A stretch of DNA of 64,000 nt from Pollutibacter soli (GCA_029269725.1 JARJHS010000004.1:186001-250000); one strand, 5' to 3'. Numbered from the stretch's first letter, positions 9,255-18,380 are shown. Program-made: numbers and translations. The notes: generated by a model not told the origin, from the sequence alone.

Positions 9255-9716
9255 ATGATCAACGATGAAGTAAAAGAATATATTGAATCAAGCGTATTGT
9301 GTTGGCTGGCTACATGTGACAGCAAGGGAATTCCCAATGTCTCTCCAAAAGAAATGTTTACTTACTTAGATGAAAATAAACTGATCATCGCGCACATCGC
9401 ATCTCCAAACACCGTTCGGAATATCAGAGAGAATCCGAAAGTTTGTGTGAGCTTCGTTGATGTGTTTGTGCAGAAGGGATTCAAGTTAATGGGTGTTGCA
9501 AGGTTGGTTAAGAAAAACAATGACGAGTTTATTGCGATGTTGAAAAAACTAACCGATATCTATTCTGAAAAATTTCCGGTGAAAGCAATAATTGAAATCA
9601 CCGTAAACAAAGCAGACAGGATTGTGGCACCAAGCTACTTTCTTTTTCCGGATACAACATCAGAAGAAAATCAGATTGAAGCCGCCTATAAAACATACGG
9701 CATCAAAGCAATTTGA
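9255..9716 (+). CDS. Pyridoxamine 5'-phosphate oxidase-like flavin-binding protein
   Basis: About 153 residues forming a split beta-barrel of the PNPOx/FMN-binding family. Visible signatures are LCWLATCDSKGIPNVSPKEMF near the N terminus, NPKVCVSFVD, and GFKLMGVARLV. The C terminus has a YFLFPDTTSEENQ stretch. Members bind FMN or F420 and reduce varied substrates; the substrate here is unknown. The frame is open from a TTG at 9228 that overlaps the LUD gene by 17 bp. The ATG at 9255 is preferred because homologues begin just before the first helix (NDEVKEYI). It is probably in the rsfS-ftsH-LUD transcription unit. Confidence 0.8.
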   Translation: MINDEVKEYIESSVLCWLATCDSKGIPNVSPKEMFTYLDENKLIIAHIASPNTVRNIRENPKVCVSFVDVFVQKGFKLMGVARLVKKNNDEFIAMLKKLTDIYSEKFPVKAIIEITVNKADRIVAPSYFLFPDTTSEENQIEAAYKTYGIKAI

Positions 9717-9766
9717 GTTTCATATAGTCGTTTGATTCTCTATAGATTAGAACAGTAACTACTGAG

Positions 9767-9774
9767 TATATTTG
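9767..9774 (+). promoter_or_regulatory. TAnnTTTG (-7) promoter box of lpxH
   Basis: TATATTTG matches the Bacteroidetes -7 consensus and lies only three bases before the ATG at 9778. A transcript from it would be essentially leaderless. A convincing -33 TTG at the usual 19-21 bp distance is not visible. Confidence 0.4.
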
Positions 9775-9777
9775 TCT

Positions 9778-10536
9778 ATGCATATTCCGCCAGGGAAAAA
9801 AGTTTATTTCCTTTCTGATTTTCACCTTGGTCTTCCCGATCATGGGACCAGTCTTGCGCGGGAAAAAAAGATAGTTCGCTTCCTCAATATGGCCAGTGCT
9901 GATGCTGCGATGATCTTTATCGTTGGTGATCTATTTGATTTCTGGTACGAGTACAGAAAAGTTGTACCCAAGGGATTTGTACGCATACTTGGGAAAATGG
10001 CAGAAATTTCAGATGCTGGAATTCCAATTCATTTTTTTGTAGGCAATCATGATATGTGGATGAATGGATATTTTGAACAGGAAATGAATATTCCTGTCTT
10101 CCATGAACCACAATCTTATGAATTCAATTCGAAAAAGTTTCTCGTAGGTCATGGCGATGGACTAGGTCCGGGTGATCATGGATATAAATTTTTGAAAAAG
10201 ATTTTCAGAAATCCGGTTTGTCAGACTTTATTCGGAATACTCCCACCGGTGATCGGAATGAGTATTGCGAGAAGTTCCAGTGTGAAAAGTCGTGCAGCGA
10301 CAGGTGTTAAAGATGATCGCTTTCTTGGTGAGGAAAATGAATGGTTAATTCAGTACTCGAAAGAAGTTTTGAAAACTGATTTCTATGATTATTTCATTTT
10401 TGGGCACAGGCATCTGCCGATTGATTTTCAGGTGACTGAAAAGAGTCGATATGTCAATCTTGGTGATTGGATTCAATACGACAGTTACGCAGTTTTCGAT
10501 GGACAATTGTTGGAGCTAAAATATTATAAAGAGTGA
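9778..10536 (+). CDS. lpxH: UDP-2,3-diacylglucosamine diphosphatase LpxH
   Basis: Calcineurin-like phosphoesterase that hydrolyses UDP-2,3-diacylglucosamine to lipid X in lipid A synthesis, at the inner face of the membrane. Metal ligands are visible in order: FLSDFHLG (D14, H16), VGDLFDFWYEY, GNHDMW, GHGDGLGPGDHGYKFLKKIFRNP and FGHRHLP. The HGDxLGPGDxGYK insert is typical of Bacteroidetes LpxH. A TTG at 9772 would add two residues. The ATG at 9778 is chosen because a -7 box overlaps the TTG. The stop overlaps the GTG start of the next gene. Confidence 0.9.
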   Translation: MHIPPGKKVYFLSDFHLGLPDHGTSLAREKKIVRFLNMASADAAMIFIVGDLFDFWYEYRKVVPKGFVRILGKMAEISDAGIPIHFFVGNHDMWMNGYFEQEMNIPVFHEPQSYEFNSKKFLVGHGDGLGPGDHGYKFLKKIFRNPVCQTLFGILPPVIGMSIARSSSVKSRAATGVKDDRFLGEENEWLIQYSKEVLKTDFYDYFIFGHRHLPIDFQVTEKSRYVNLGDWIQYDSYAVFDGQLLELKYYKE

Positions 10537-11339
10537 AAATCATTTTCATATTTGCGGGATGCTTTCTATTTACAGTTGCCAATGCGCAACAGGATTCTTC
10601 TTTTCGTGTATCCCGTAAAGTTGTTGGCGATTTCGTTTCATTTACTGCCGATAATCTTGGAAATCTTTATTTGATTTCTGTACAGAATCAACTAAAAAAA
10701 CTGAACCCTAAAGGCGACTCCATGGGGGTTTTTAATGATGTAAAGAAATACGGAAAATTGTATTCGATTGATGCCACCAACCCGCTGAAAACCGTTTTGT
10801 TTTATCGTGACTTCAGAACGATCCTGGCGCTTGACAGGCTGATGAGTGTGGTGAATATCATTGACTTGAGAAAGAGGGGCATTTTCCAGGTAAGAGCAGT
10901 TGCCCTTGCTTACGATAATAATTTCTGGGTTTTCGATGAACAGGAAAGTAAGCTAAAAAGACTTGATGAAGAAGGTAAACTGATCAGTGAGACCGCAGAT
11001 CTCCGGCTTGTATTCGGAGAAGCCATCATACCCGTACGGATGTTCGATCAGAACCGTTTTGTGTGGCTTTATGATCCTGCAAAAGGAATGTTCATTTTTG
11101 ACTACTACGGCGCGTTAAAAAATAAACTTCCCTTACTTAACTGGACCGATGTACAGGTGGTCGGCAGCACTATTTTCGGGATGAAAGATGGTAAGTTACT
11201 GGTATATGAAACGGGCACTTTGCAGCTGAAGGAAACCGATCTGCCTCCCTTCATTTCATCAGCGGATACGATCCAGATTTCTCCCCTGGGTATATATGTA
11301 CTATCACCCGGAGAATTGCGTTTGTACATTCAGAAATAA
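10533..11339 (+). CDS. Secreted protein with beta-propeller-like repeats
   Basis: 268 residues. A signal peptide (KIIFIFAGCFLFTVANAQ) leads into a chain of strands with recurrent patterns such as GNLYLISVQNQLKKLNP, NNFWVFDEQESKLKRLDEEG and GKLLVYETGTLQL. These look like weak WD/NHL-type propeller blades. I do not recognise a named family. The start is a GTG overlapping the lpxH stop (GAGTGA), so it is translationally coupled to lpxH. A lipopolysaccharide-linked role is possible but only inferred from position. Confidence 0.65.
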   Translation: MKIIFIFAGCFLFTVANAQQDSSFRVSRKVVGDFVSFTADNLGNLYLISVQNQLKKLNPKGDSMGVFNDVKKYGKLYSIDATNPLKTVLFYRDFRTILALDRLMSVVNIIDLRKRGIFQVRAVALAYDNNFWVFDEQESKLKRLDEEGKLISETADLRLVFGEAIIPVRMFDQNRFVWLYDPAKGMFIFDYYGALKNKLPLLNWTDVQVVGSTIFGMKDGKLLVYETGTLQLKETDLPPFISSADTIQISPLGIYVLSPGELRLYIQK

Positions 11340-11369
11340 GGTTCAAAAACGTAAGAAGGCCGTATAGAA

Positions 11370-12455
11370 ATGAAGGAATTTTTTGACCAGGTATTTTTCA
11401 GCAATACAGTCGGGCAGTATTTCATTGTCGGGGGAATCATACTCCTGGCATATCTTTTCAAAAAATATGTCGGGCGATATGTGTCAGGGATTTTCCTTTT
11501 CTTGGTGCGTCGCTTCGGTCGTAAAATCGATCAGAAAGAATTTACAGATCTGGTTCTTCGTCCGATTGAGATTTTTCTTTTTATACTGATCTCGTTTCTG
11601 GCCCTCTCCAGCTTGAATTTTCCGGAAGTCCTTTACTTCAAATTTCTGAAGACAAACAGCAGATCGATTGTTGAGAGTATTGGTATCGTGATACTCATTA
11701 TAGCATTTTTCAGAATGTTACTTAGAGTGGTTGATTACCTGGCGCACGTGATAGAGAAGAAAGCTGATCTGTCTCCGGGCATCAGCGATAATCAACTGGT
11801 ACTATTCTTCAAAGACCTGTTGAAGGCCTTGCTGGTCATATTGTCATTTCTTTTTATGCTCCGCTTTGCATTCGATCAGAACATCACGAAGATTCTTGCA
11901 GGATTAAGTATAGTAGGTGTGGCCGTTGCACTTGCAGCACGTGAAAGTCTTGAGAACCTGATTGCTTCTTTTATCATCTTTTTCGATAAACCATTTTCTA
12001 CCGGAGATACTTTGAAAGTAAATAATATCACAGGCACGGTCGAGCGTATTGGTCTTCGGTCTACGCGAATCAGAACTACCGATAAAACTTTTGTAACTGT
12101 ACCTAATAAACAGATGGTGGATAGTGTCGTGGATAATCAGAGTCAACGTACACAACGACGAGTTGAGCTAAAACTGGAAATCGCATTGAACACACCACCA
12201 GATCAGTTGCAGATGGCGCTTATCGGTATTGATAAAATTTTGGATCAACCATTGATTATTCAAAAGAATGTTTTTCTCGGAGATATTTTACCTGAAGCTT
12301 TTCTTGTAACCTGCGAATATTTCACCATGGCCATTGCGCAAGCTGAATTCAATGCGCTGAAACAAAAAGTGAATCTTGAAATTATTCGTCTTCTTCATCA
12401 GCACGAAATTGAAATCGCTGGCGCTGGTAAGGAGATTAAAATTGTGAAAGCCTGA
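11370..12455 (+). CDS. MscS-family mechanosensitive ion channel
   Basis: 361 residues. The N-terminal half has about four membrane segments (around 17-32, 66-84, 100-120 and 157-176). The pore helix and upper beta domain follow, with the family signature: LSIVGVAVALAARESLENLIASFIIF, then FSTGDTLKVNNITGTVERIGLRSTRIRTTD and VTVPNKQMVDSVVDN. MscS channels open on hypo-osmotic membrane tension to release solutes. The protein ends with a cytoplasmic alpha/beta domain. A purine-rich dispersed repeat starts 12 bp after the stop. The ORF is intact and of normal length. Confidence 0.92.
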   Translation: MKEFFDQVFFSNTVGQYFIVGGIILLAYLFKKYVGRYVSGIFLFLVRRFGRKIDQKEFTDLVLRPIEIFLFILISFLALSSLNFPEVLYFKFLKTNSRSIVESIGIVILIIAFFRMLLRVVDYLAHVIEKKADLSPGISDNQLVLFFKDLLKALLVILSFLFMLRFAFDQNITKILAGLSIVGVAVALAARESLENLIASFIIFFDKPFSTGDTLKVNNITGTVERIGLRSTRIRTTDKTFVTVPNKQMVDSVVDNQSQRTQRRVELKLEIALNTPPDQLQMALIGIDKILDQPLIIQKNVFLGDILPEAFLVTCEYFTMAIAQAEFNALKQKVNLEIIRLLHQHEIEIAGAGKEIKIVKA

Positions 12456-12467
12456 TAGACAGACGGG

Positions 12468-12490
12468 AGGCAGGAGTAAGAAGGCAGGAG
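12468..12490 (+). repeat. Purine-rich GGCAGGAG repeat after the MscS gene
   Basis: Contains GGGAGGCAGGAGTAAGAAG followed by GCAGGAG, starting 12 bp after the stop codon. Same family as the copies at 13501, 13659, 22193 and 44643. Confidence 0.7.
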
Positions 12491-12664
12491 AAACAGCCTG
12501 ACCCAGATTGTGATGGAGTCGGTTTTAAATGCTATCAGTTGTTGGGAATGTAGTTTCCGGAACTGTTATTTTTTGTCAGGTAAAACTTCAATCAGTGATT
12601 CAGGTACTTTTGTTTTGGCTTCTGACTAAAGGCTTAAAGTTTTTTACTACAGACTCCCGACTGC

Positions 12665-13426
12665 TCAAAGTGCTGCTTTCATCTCCATCAGAAACGCCTT
12701 TATTGCTTTCAGTTTAGTAATAGCTTCAAAGTATTCATTTGCTTTTTTTCCTTTTTTCAGAAAATCGCGGGCGCCATCGATGGTGTATTTTCTTTCACGG
12801 AGGAGATGGTGTATGAGCTGGAGATTTTTAATATCATCGGGTCTGAAGAAACGATCGCCTTTTTTATTTTTTCTCGGTTTCAATATATCGAACTCAGATT
12901 CCCAATAACGAAGCAGTGATGCATTCACTGAAAACATAATGGCTACCTCACCGATACTATAGTATTGCTTGCTATATAAAACGCTGTCTTCCGGCACATC
13001 AATTCTTCCCGCTTCGAGACTCATTTCTCTCTGCGATTTACGACCTCGCTGCGCTTTTTTAATCGCAACATTTTTAGATTCTGAAGATTCACCAGCTATT
13101 TCGTCCGTTGAATCGGAAACCGGATCTATTGCTTGAAGATTTTCTGCAACCGGAATTTCATCTTTTATTTCTTCAGAAGAATCAGCAACTGACTCGACTA
13201 CTTCGTTATTTTCCACGACAGCAGGTTCAATCTCTACAATTGTTTCAACGATAGCTGCAGTAATATTTTCTTTTGGAAGTATGGCCTCAGGAGTAGGTTC
13301 ACTAACTTCAATTTCAATAATTGAAGGCGGTACCAGTTTTCGTTCTTTCAACAGTTTGTTGTAGTCTGTTGGTTTTGTTTTCTCCTCACTCACAACAGAG
13401 GAAAAAAGATCCAGTTGTTCAAGCAT
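12665..13426 (-). CDS. MerR-family transcriptional regulator with long acidic N-terminal arm
   Basis: About 253 residues. The DNA-binding module lies in the C-terminal half: YYSIGEVAIMFSVNASLLRYWESEF, then PRKNKKGDRFFRPDDIKNLQLIHHLL, the MerR winged helix with its wing. A short coiled tail follows with no ligand-binding domain. The first about 140 residues are low-complexity, rich in Glu, Val, Ala and Ser, and probably disordered. Homologues beside M23 and alaS in this phylum usually have a much shorter arm. The ATG at 13426 (LEQLDLFSS) is chosen over an upstream ATG at 13453 because QLDLF is the conserved N terminus. Confidence 0.85.
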   Translation of the reverse strand: MLEQLDLFSSVVSEEKTKPTDYNKLLKERKLVPPSIIEIEVSEPTPEAILPKENITAAIVETIVEIEPAVVENNEVVESVADSSEEIKDEIPVAENLQAIDPVSDSTDEIAGESSESKNVAIKKAQRGRKSQREMSLEAGRIDVPEDSVLYSKQYYSIGEVAIMFSVNASLLRYWESEFDILKPRKNKKGDRFFRPDDIKNLQLIHHLLRERKYTIDGARDFLKKGKKANEYFEAITKLKAIKAFLMEMKAAL

Positions 13427-13500
13427 GGTCACGAATTTAGTACGATACCACAAAGATCAGGCTAGAAAATTATACACAGATAGTTAAAAAGTAGTTGCGA

Positions 13501-13526
13501 AGCAGGAGAATGGAGGCAGGAGAATT
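13501..13526 (+). repeat. Purine-rich GGCAGGAG repeat in the MerR-M23 spacer
   Basis: AGCAGGAGAATGGAGGCAGGAG is flanked on both sides by the short direct repeat TAGTTAAAAAGTAG (about 13481 and 13527). It is in inverted orientation to the copy at 13659-13688. Confidence 0.6.
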
Positions 13527-13658
13527 AGTTAAAAAGTAGATAACAGCGAGCCTCAAATTTCAACTCATCATTTGAAATTAAATAATGCTATAATCGAAAA
13601 AATATTTTTAGATGCAGTAAATGGAGAATGCTTGTGACTGAAAAACTTGCTTCTGCAT

Positions 13659-13688
13659 CTCCTGCCTGCTCACTCCTGCCTCCTGCCT
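13659..13688 (-). repeat. Purine-rich GGCAGGAG repeat overlapping the M23 stop codon
   Basis: Read on the minus strand it is AGGCAGGAGGCAGGAGTGAG followed by CAGGCAGGAG. It begins inside the TAG stop of the M23 gene and runs into the 3' untranslated side, in the same gene-relative orientation as at 12468, 22193 and 44643. Confidence 0.75.
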
Positions 13689-14667
13689 AATCAAACGATT
13701 GATTGCCCGAAGCCGCCAGCTTAAGTATCTGCTGATACTGATCAGGTGAAAGATCATTATAGAAGAAATAAACAGGATCGATTGGACGAGCACCCTTATG
13801 AACTTCGTAATGAAGGTGAGGCCCGGTTGATTTTCCGGTGCTGCCTACCCAGCCGATAACTTCACCACGTTTTACGGTCTGACCAGTTCTTACTTTTACC
13901 CGCACCATATGTCCGTAAAGAGTTTCGTAACCAAAGCCGTGATTTATTTCAACGTGGTTACCGTAACCATTGCCTTTATTACCTGCAGTTGTAACGCGAC
14001 CATCGGCAGTAGCATAAATAGGCGTGCCCTGAGGCGCAGAAAAGTCGAGACCAGCATGAAATTTAACTGTCTTATACACCGGGTCAACACGATAACCATA
14101 GCCAGAGGCAACACGTTTAAGGTCTTTGTTGTTAACAGGCTGAATAGCGGGAGTAGAAGCAAGCATTTTTTCTTTATCCTTGATCATCCCCAGGATTGAC
14201 ACGTAGGAATTCTCCTGTGCCTGAACGCGGTTATTAATGATCGAAAGTGTTCTGGAAAGTGAATACGCGAGCTCATTCTCATCCATAGATGAAACAAGGT
14301 TGATTTCTTCCTGCCTGGCGATTTGTTTCGCCCTTGCGCTATCTGGTATCGGATTGGCTTCAAAAATGGTACGATATACCTCATTATCGCGCACCTCCAG
14401 GTTCTTCATCCTGGTTTCAATTTCTTTTACTTTGACGCTCAGGGTAGACAGATCCTGCTGGCTGCGTTCATACTGCATACGCAGCATTTTTTCTTTCGGG
14501 GAGTCAAGAAATCTGAATGCAAAAGCGACGATTATCAGACCCGTTACTATAGTTGCAGCAATAAAACCCAGAATACGTAATAGCTTGACCCGGAGCGGGA
14601 CAACCAGTTTTTCATACCTGAGAGTATTCGTATTATAGTAATACTTTACTTTTTTCATTCGCTCCAT
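13687..14667 (-). CDS. M23-family peptidoglycan metalloendopeptidase
   Basis: 326 residues. A short basic cytoplasmic start is followed by one TM segment (about 29-52). A coiled coil comes next (about 60-100, ERSQQDLSTLSVKVKEIE), then a helical linker and a LytM/M23 domain in the C-terminal half. Zinc-site motifs are present: FHAGLDFSAPQGTPIYA (H and D ligands) and GPHLHYEVH (HxH). Such proteins cut peptide cross-links of peptidoglycan from the periplasmic side. The neighbourhood MerR-M23-alaS, with M23 divergent from alaS, is conserved in Bacteroidetes. A second in-frame ATG lies three codons inside. Confidence 0.9.
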   Translation of the reverse strand: MERMKKVKYYYNTNTLRYEKLVVPLRVKLLRILGFIAATIVTGLIIVAFAFRFLDSPKEKMLRMQYERSQQDLSTLSVKVKEIETRMKNLEVRDNEVYRTIFEANPIPDSARAKQIARQEEINLVSSMDENELAYSLSRTLSIINNRVQAQENSYVSILGMIKDKEKMLASTPAIQPVNNKDLKRVASGYGYRVDPVYKTVKFHAGLDFSAPQGTPIYATADGRVTTAGNKGNGYGNHVEINHGFGYETLYGHMVRVKVRTGQTVKRGEVIGWVGSTGKSTGPHLHYEVHKGARPIDPVYFFYNDLSPDQYQQILKLAASGNQSFD

Positions 14668-14793
14668 AGCAGGAAGAAACGGATGGGTAGAACGCTGTTA
14701 TCAAATAATGTACTTTTGTGCGCCCTACTGAATAAGGAGGACAAATATAACCGATTGCTGCAAAAATTGACCCAATTTAAAAGATTAATGGTA

Positions 14794-17424
14794 ATGACAT
14801 CCGCTGAGATCAGACAGAAGTTTCTTGATTTTTTTGCTTCCAAAGGTCATCATATCGTGCCTTCGGCACCAATTGTTGTGAAAAATGATCCTACGTTGTT
14901 ATTCACCAACGCGGGTATGAATCAATTCAAAGATTATTTTTTAGGAAATAAACCAGCACCTTTTAAACGCATTGCAGATACACAGAAATGCCTGAGGGTA
15001 AGCGGAAAACATAACGATCTCGAAGAGGTTGGAGTAGATACTTATCACCACACCATGTTCGAAATGCTGGGCAACTGGAGTTTTGGTGATTATTTCAAAG
15101 AAGAAGCGATTGACTGGAGCTGGGAACTGCTGACTGATGGATATAAAATTCCGAAAGACCGGTTATACGCCACCGTTTTTGAAGGTGACCCGGCTGAAAA
15201 ATTACCAGCTTCCGTGATAGCGCTTAAAAAATGGAAGGAATATCTGCCCGATGAGCAGATCGTTTTCGGTTCAAAAAAGGATAATTTCTGGGAGATGGGT
15301 GAAACCGGGCCATGCGGGCCTTGCTCTGAAATACACGTGGATTGCAGGACTGATGAAGAAAGGGCTTTGCTTCCCGGTCATCTTCTCGTTAATAAAGACC
15401 ATCCGCAGGTAATCGAGATATGGAATAATGTGTTCATCCAGTTCAACCGGTTAAAGGATGGTAGTCTTGTTCCATTGGCGTCTACAAATGTAGACACCGG
15501 AATGGGTTTTGAACGTCTCGTTCGCGTACTCCAGGGAAAACAATCCAATTACGATACCGATATTTTCACCGGAACTATTGAAGCAACTGAAAAAATTACC
15601 AGGAAAAAATATCATAATACCGATGCGAAAGAAGATGTTGCGTTCCGCGTGATTGCAGATCATATCAGGGCTATCGCTTTTACTATCGCGGACGGGCAGT
15701 TGCCGTCGAATACAGGTGCAGGATATGTTATAAGACGAATATTACGCAGAGCTGTAAGGTATTATTATAGTTACCTTAACTATTCAGATCCGCTGATCTA
15801 TCAACTGTTGCCAGTTATTGCGGAACAGTTCAGAACTGTATTTCCTGAGCTCATTCAGCAACTGGACTTTATCAGCAAAGTCGTGAAGGAAGAGGAGGAC
15901 GCGTTTTTAAGGACATTAGGAAAAGGCCTTAAAAAAATCGATGAGCTTTTCGAAACGACCCCCGCCGGAGGAACGCTAAAAGGATCTTCAGTTTTTGAGC
16001 TGTACGATACCTATGGATTTCCATTAGACCTTACGCGACTGATCGCGCAGGAGAGAGGCTTTACGGTTGACGAGGCTGGCTTTAATACAGAAATGCAGGC
16101 GCAGAAAGATCGTAGTCGTGCCGCAACGCAACTGGATACTGAAGATTGGATCTGGCTTGCAAAAGATCAATCACTACCCTGTAGTTTTATTGGTTACGAT
16201 CTCCTTGAAACTGATGCATCATTACTCAGGTACAGAAAAGTTAAAGCAAAGGGTAAAACTTCCTGGCAGCTCGTGCTCGACAGAACACCTTTTTATGCTG
16301 AAAGCGGCGGGCAGGTAGGAGACACAGGTTGGATCAGTTTCGGAGATGTAAATGCTGTGGTTACTGATACAAAAAAAGAAAATGACCTCATCATCCATAT
16401 TATTGAAGAATTACCGGAAAGCGTAACCGAAAATGTTAAAGCCTGGGTGGATGCAGGCAGAAGAAAAAAAATTGCAGTACACCATTCCGCGACCCATCTT
16501 CTTCATGCAGCATTGCGAAAAGTATTAGGTACGCATGTAGCTCAGAAAGGTTCCATGGTGGGGCCAGGTTACCTGCGTTTTGATTTCTCGCATTTCGCAA
16601 AAATGACTGATGAAGAAATTGCAGATGTCGAAGCGATGGTAAATGCAGAAATAAGAAAGAATATTCCGGTTGTGGTCAGGGTATTACCCAAAGAAGAAGC
16701 GCTTGCGCTGGGGGCAATGGCATTATTTGGTGAAAAATATGGTGATATGGTGCGGGTGGTAACGATCGATCCTGATTATTCAGTTGAGCTTTGTGGTGGA
16801 ACACATGTTGGCGCAACGGGTGAACTGGGTTATTTTAAGATCACTTCCGAAGCAGCGACGGCAGCGGGGGTGCGTCGTATAGAAGCAGTTTCTGGTCTTG
16901 CATTTGAATCTTATCTGAAGGAAAAAGAGGATCTGATCAGTGAATTCAGATCTAAATTGAAAAATCCGCCTGATGTACTGAAGGCATTGCAGAATCTCCA
17001 GGAGGAAAATGAACGGCTGAAAAAGCATGCCGATCAACTCGAGGCGCGTATGCTTGTTGGTATCAGGAATGAGTTATTGCAGAAAGATGAAATCATCAAT
17101 GGAGTGACATTTATCGGTGATATCGTAAATGTGTCCAATGCAGAAGCGTTGAGAAAACTTTGCAATGATCTTAAAAATAATCTCCACGATTACGTTGCCG
17201 TATTGTGCACCAATATCGGAGGCAAACCTTCGGTAGCCATCGGTATCGCTGATACGGTTGTACAGGCGAGACAACTTGATGCTGGTAAAATGATAAAGGA
17301 AATCGTTGCTCCTTTAATAAAAGGCGGCGGCGGCGGTCAGAAGAATCTGGCGACAGCTGGCGGGCAGGATATCAGCAGGTTGCAGGAGGTGATTGCAGAG
17401 ATACGAGCAACTTTAGAAAAATAA
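14794..17424 (+). CDS. alaS: Alanine--tRNA ligase
   Basis: Charges tRNA-Ala and edits mischarged Ser/Gly. From the ATG at 14794 the protein starts TSAEIRQKFLDFFASKGH, the standard N terminus. The frame is open back to 14683, but those 37 residues look unlike the family. Visible landmarks are the class II motif 2 region (RVSGKHNDLEEVG), GNWSFGDYFK, the editing/SerX domain with HHSATHLLHAAL and CGGTHVGATGE (zinc ligands H, H, C, H), and a C-terminal coiled coil plus DHHA1 domain with the Gly-rich KGGGGGQ. Length about 876 residues is normal. Confidence 0.97.
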   Translation: MTSAEIRQKFLDFFASKGHHIVPSAPIVVKNDPTLLFTNAGMNQFKDYFLGNKPAPFKRIADTQKCLRVSGKHNDLEEVGVDTYHHTMFEMLGNWSFGDYFKEEAIDWSWELLTDGYKIPKDRLYATVFEGDPAEKLPASVIALKKWKEYLPDEQIVFGSKKDNFWEMGETGPCGPCSEIHVDCRTDEERALLPGHLLVNKDHPQVIEIWNNVFIQFNRLKDGSLVPLASTNVDTGMGFERLVRVLQGKQSNYDTDIFTGTIEATEKITRKKYHNTDAKEDVAFRVIADHIRAIAFTIADGQLPSNTGAGYVIRRILRRAVRYYYSYLNYSDPLIYQLLPVIAEQFRTVFPELIQQLDFISKVVKEEEDAFLRTLGKGLKKIDELFETTPAGGTLKGSSVFELYDTYGFPLDLTRLIAQERGFTVDEAGFNTEMQAQKDRSRAATQLDTEDWIWLAKDQSLPCSFIGYDLLETDASLLRYRKVKAKGKTSWQLVLDRTPFYAESGGQVGDTGWISFGDVNAVVTDTKKENDLIIHIIEELPESVTENVKAWVDAGRRKKIAVHHSATHLLHAALRKVLGTHVAQKGSMVGPGYLRFDFSHFAKMTDEEIADVEAMVNAEIRKNIPVVVRVLPKEEALALGAMALFGEKYGDMVRVVTIDPDYSVELCGGTHVGATGELGYFKITSEAATAAGVRRIEAVSGLAFESYLKEKEDLISEFRSKLKNPPDVLKALQNLQEENERLKKHADQLEARMLVGIRNELLQKDEIINGVTFIGDIVNVSNAEALRKLCNDLKNNLHDYVAVLCTNIGGKPSVAIGIADTVVQARQLDAGKMIKEIVAPLIKGGGGGQKNLATAGGQDISRLQEVIAEIRATLEK

Positions 17425-17467
17425 TACTCGGTATTTTGATTTTTCGATTCGGGTGTTCAGATTATTA

Positions 17468-17852
17468 TTACATGCTAAATCTTCGAATTCCATCTTTAAA
17501 AGGGCGCATTGAAATTCAACAGGAAACCGATGTGCCTTTTTGATAAGCGAAGATGACTTAATACTTGCGCCTGCCATACGGGATTTATTTGATCCATCGC
17601 TTTTAATTCGCAAATGATTAATTTATCAACGAAAACATCCATTCGAAGAGCATCTTCCAACTCCATTTCATCGTAAATCACTGGGATAGTCAATTGGCGA
17701 CGAAAAGAAATATTTCTTTTCTTAAGCTCATAGCAAAAGCACGATTCGTAGACTTTTTCTAATAAGCCTGGTCCCAGCCTTTTATGAACCGTTTATGCGG
17801 AGTCTGCAATTTGCTTACATAAAAACTCTTCGTGTTGTGTTGGATTGTACAT
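17468..17852 (-). pseudogene. GxxExxY family protein, inactivated by a stop codon and a frameshift
   Basis: Reading from an ATG at 17852 gives MYNPTQHEEFLCKQIADSA, then an in-frame TAA (17795-17793), then TVHKRLGPGLLEKVYESCF. The family motif GxxExxY is GLLEKVY here, and a tyrosine is expected at the stop position. The frame continues through IPVIYDEMELEDALRMDVFV and DKLIICELKAMDQINPVWQA to LLNFNAPF, where a second stop (17498-17496) appears. A frame change there restores KDGIRRFSM followed by TAA at 17468, the usual family ending. Two independent lesions make this a pseudogene. GxxExxY proteins are small, often repeated, PD-(D/E)XK-like proteins of unknown role. Confidence 0.85.
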
Positions 17853-17995
17853 GATGCAATCTACCCAAGCTGTCATTTCTGAAAATGTGCATTTTCCCAA
17901 CCAGAAAAGAGATTTTTCTGGCAAAAATTGGGAAAACGCTCATTTGGTTGCCGGGAAGGCTCAAGACTGGATGGTTGCTCAAAGATGAATTCATT

Positions 17996-18216
17996 CTTTG
18001 CGGCTTCGAGTCTTAGCGGACAACGATTAAGTCTGATTGTGTTTATCACTCACTATCACCATTTCTGAAAATGTTTGTTTCCTCATTATAAGGTGAGATT
18101 TTCTTTCAAAAACGGAGAAATTCTTATTTGATGCCACGAAGACTCAAAGGCTCTAAGGTTTGCTCGAAGTTGAAACTCACTTTGAACACCCTTCCAGTCT
18201 CCGAGCCTTTGTGGCG
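17996..18216. repeat. Degenerate sequence words beside the GxxExxY remnant
   Basis: Short similar words recur here: CTTTGCGGCTTCGAGTCTTA (about 17996), GCCACGAAGACTCAAAGGCT (about 18132) and CCGAGCCTTTGTGGCGACGG (about 18197). From memory, such words often accompany GxxExxY loci; I did not test this. The remainder of 17853-18330 shows nothing else. Confidence 0.35.
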
Positions 18217-18336
18217 ACGGTTTGAACCTAATGCGCGTTTATCACTCGCTTTAAGCAAAAAATCCTACATCAAACCCGTTTATCAATTTATTCAAATTAA
18301 CATTTGCGAAACATTTCGTATTTCGAAAGACTTCCC

Positions 18337-18344
18337 TATATTTG
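18337..18344 (+). promoter_or_regulatory. TAnnTTTG (-7) promoter box of the PDZ protein gene
   Basis: TATATTTG lies 36 bp upstream of the ATG at 18381. A weak TTTCG at about 18314 could serve as -33. Spacing is plausible for the Bacteroidetes housekeeping sigma factor. Confidence 0.5.
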
Positions 18345-18380
18345 ATCTACTAAACATTTCGTACAATTAAATTTTTAACC

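Noticed and set aside
12529-12717. Plus-strand ORF of 62 residues between the MscS and MerR genes
   Set aside because: Overlaps the end of the MerR gene on the other strand and shows no domain or translation signal.
17496-17693. Stand-alone 65-residue minus-strand protein
   Set aside because: It is the C-terminal remnant of the GxxExxY pseudogene; the rest can be read upstream past a TAA.
18128-18370. Plus-strand ORF of 80 residues before the PDZ gene
   Set aside because: Its 3' part contains the PDZ promoter box, its composition is uneven, and it lies in the degenerate repeat region.
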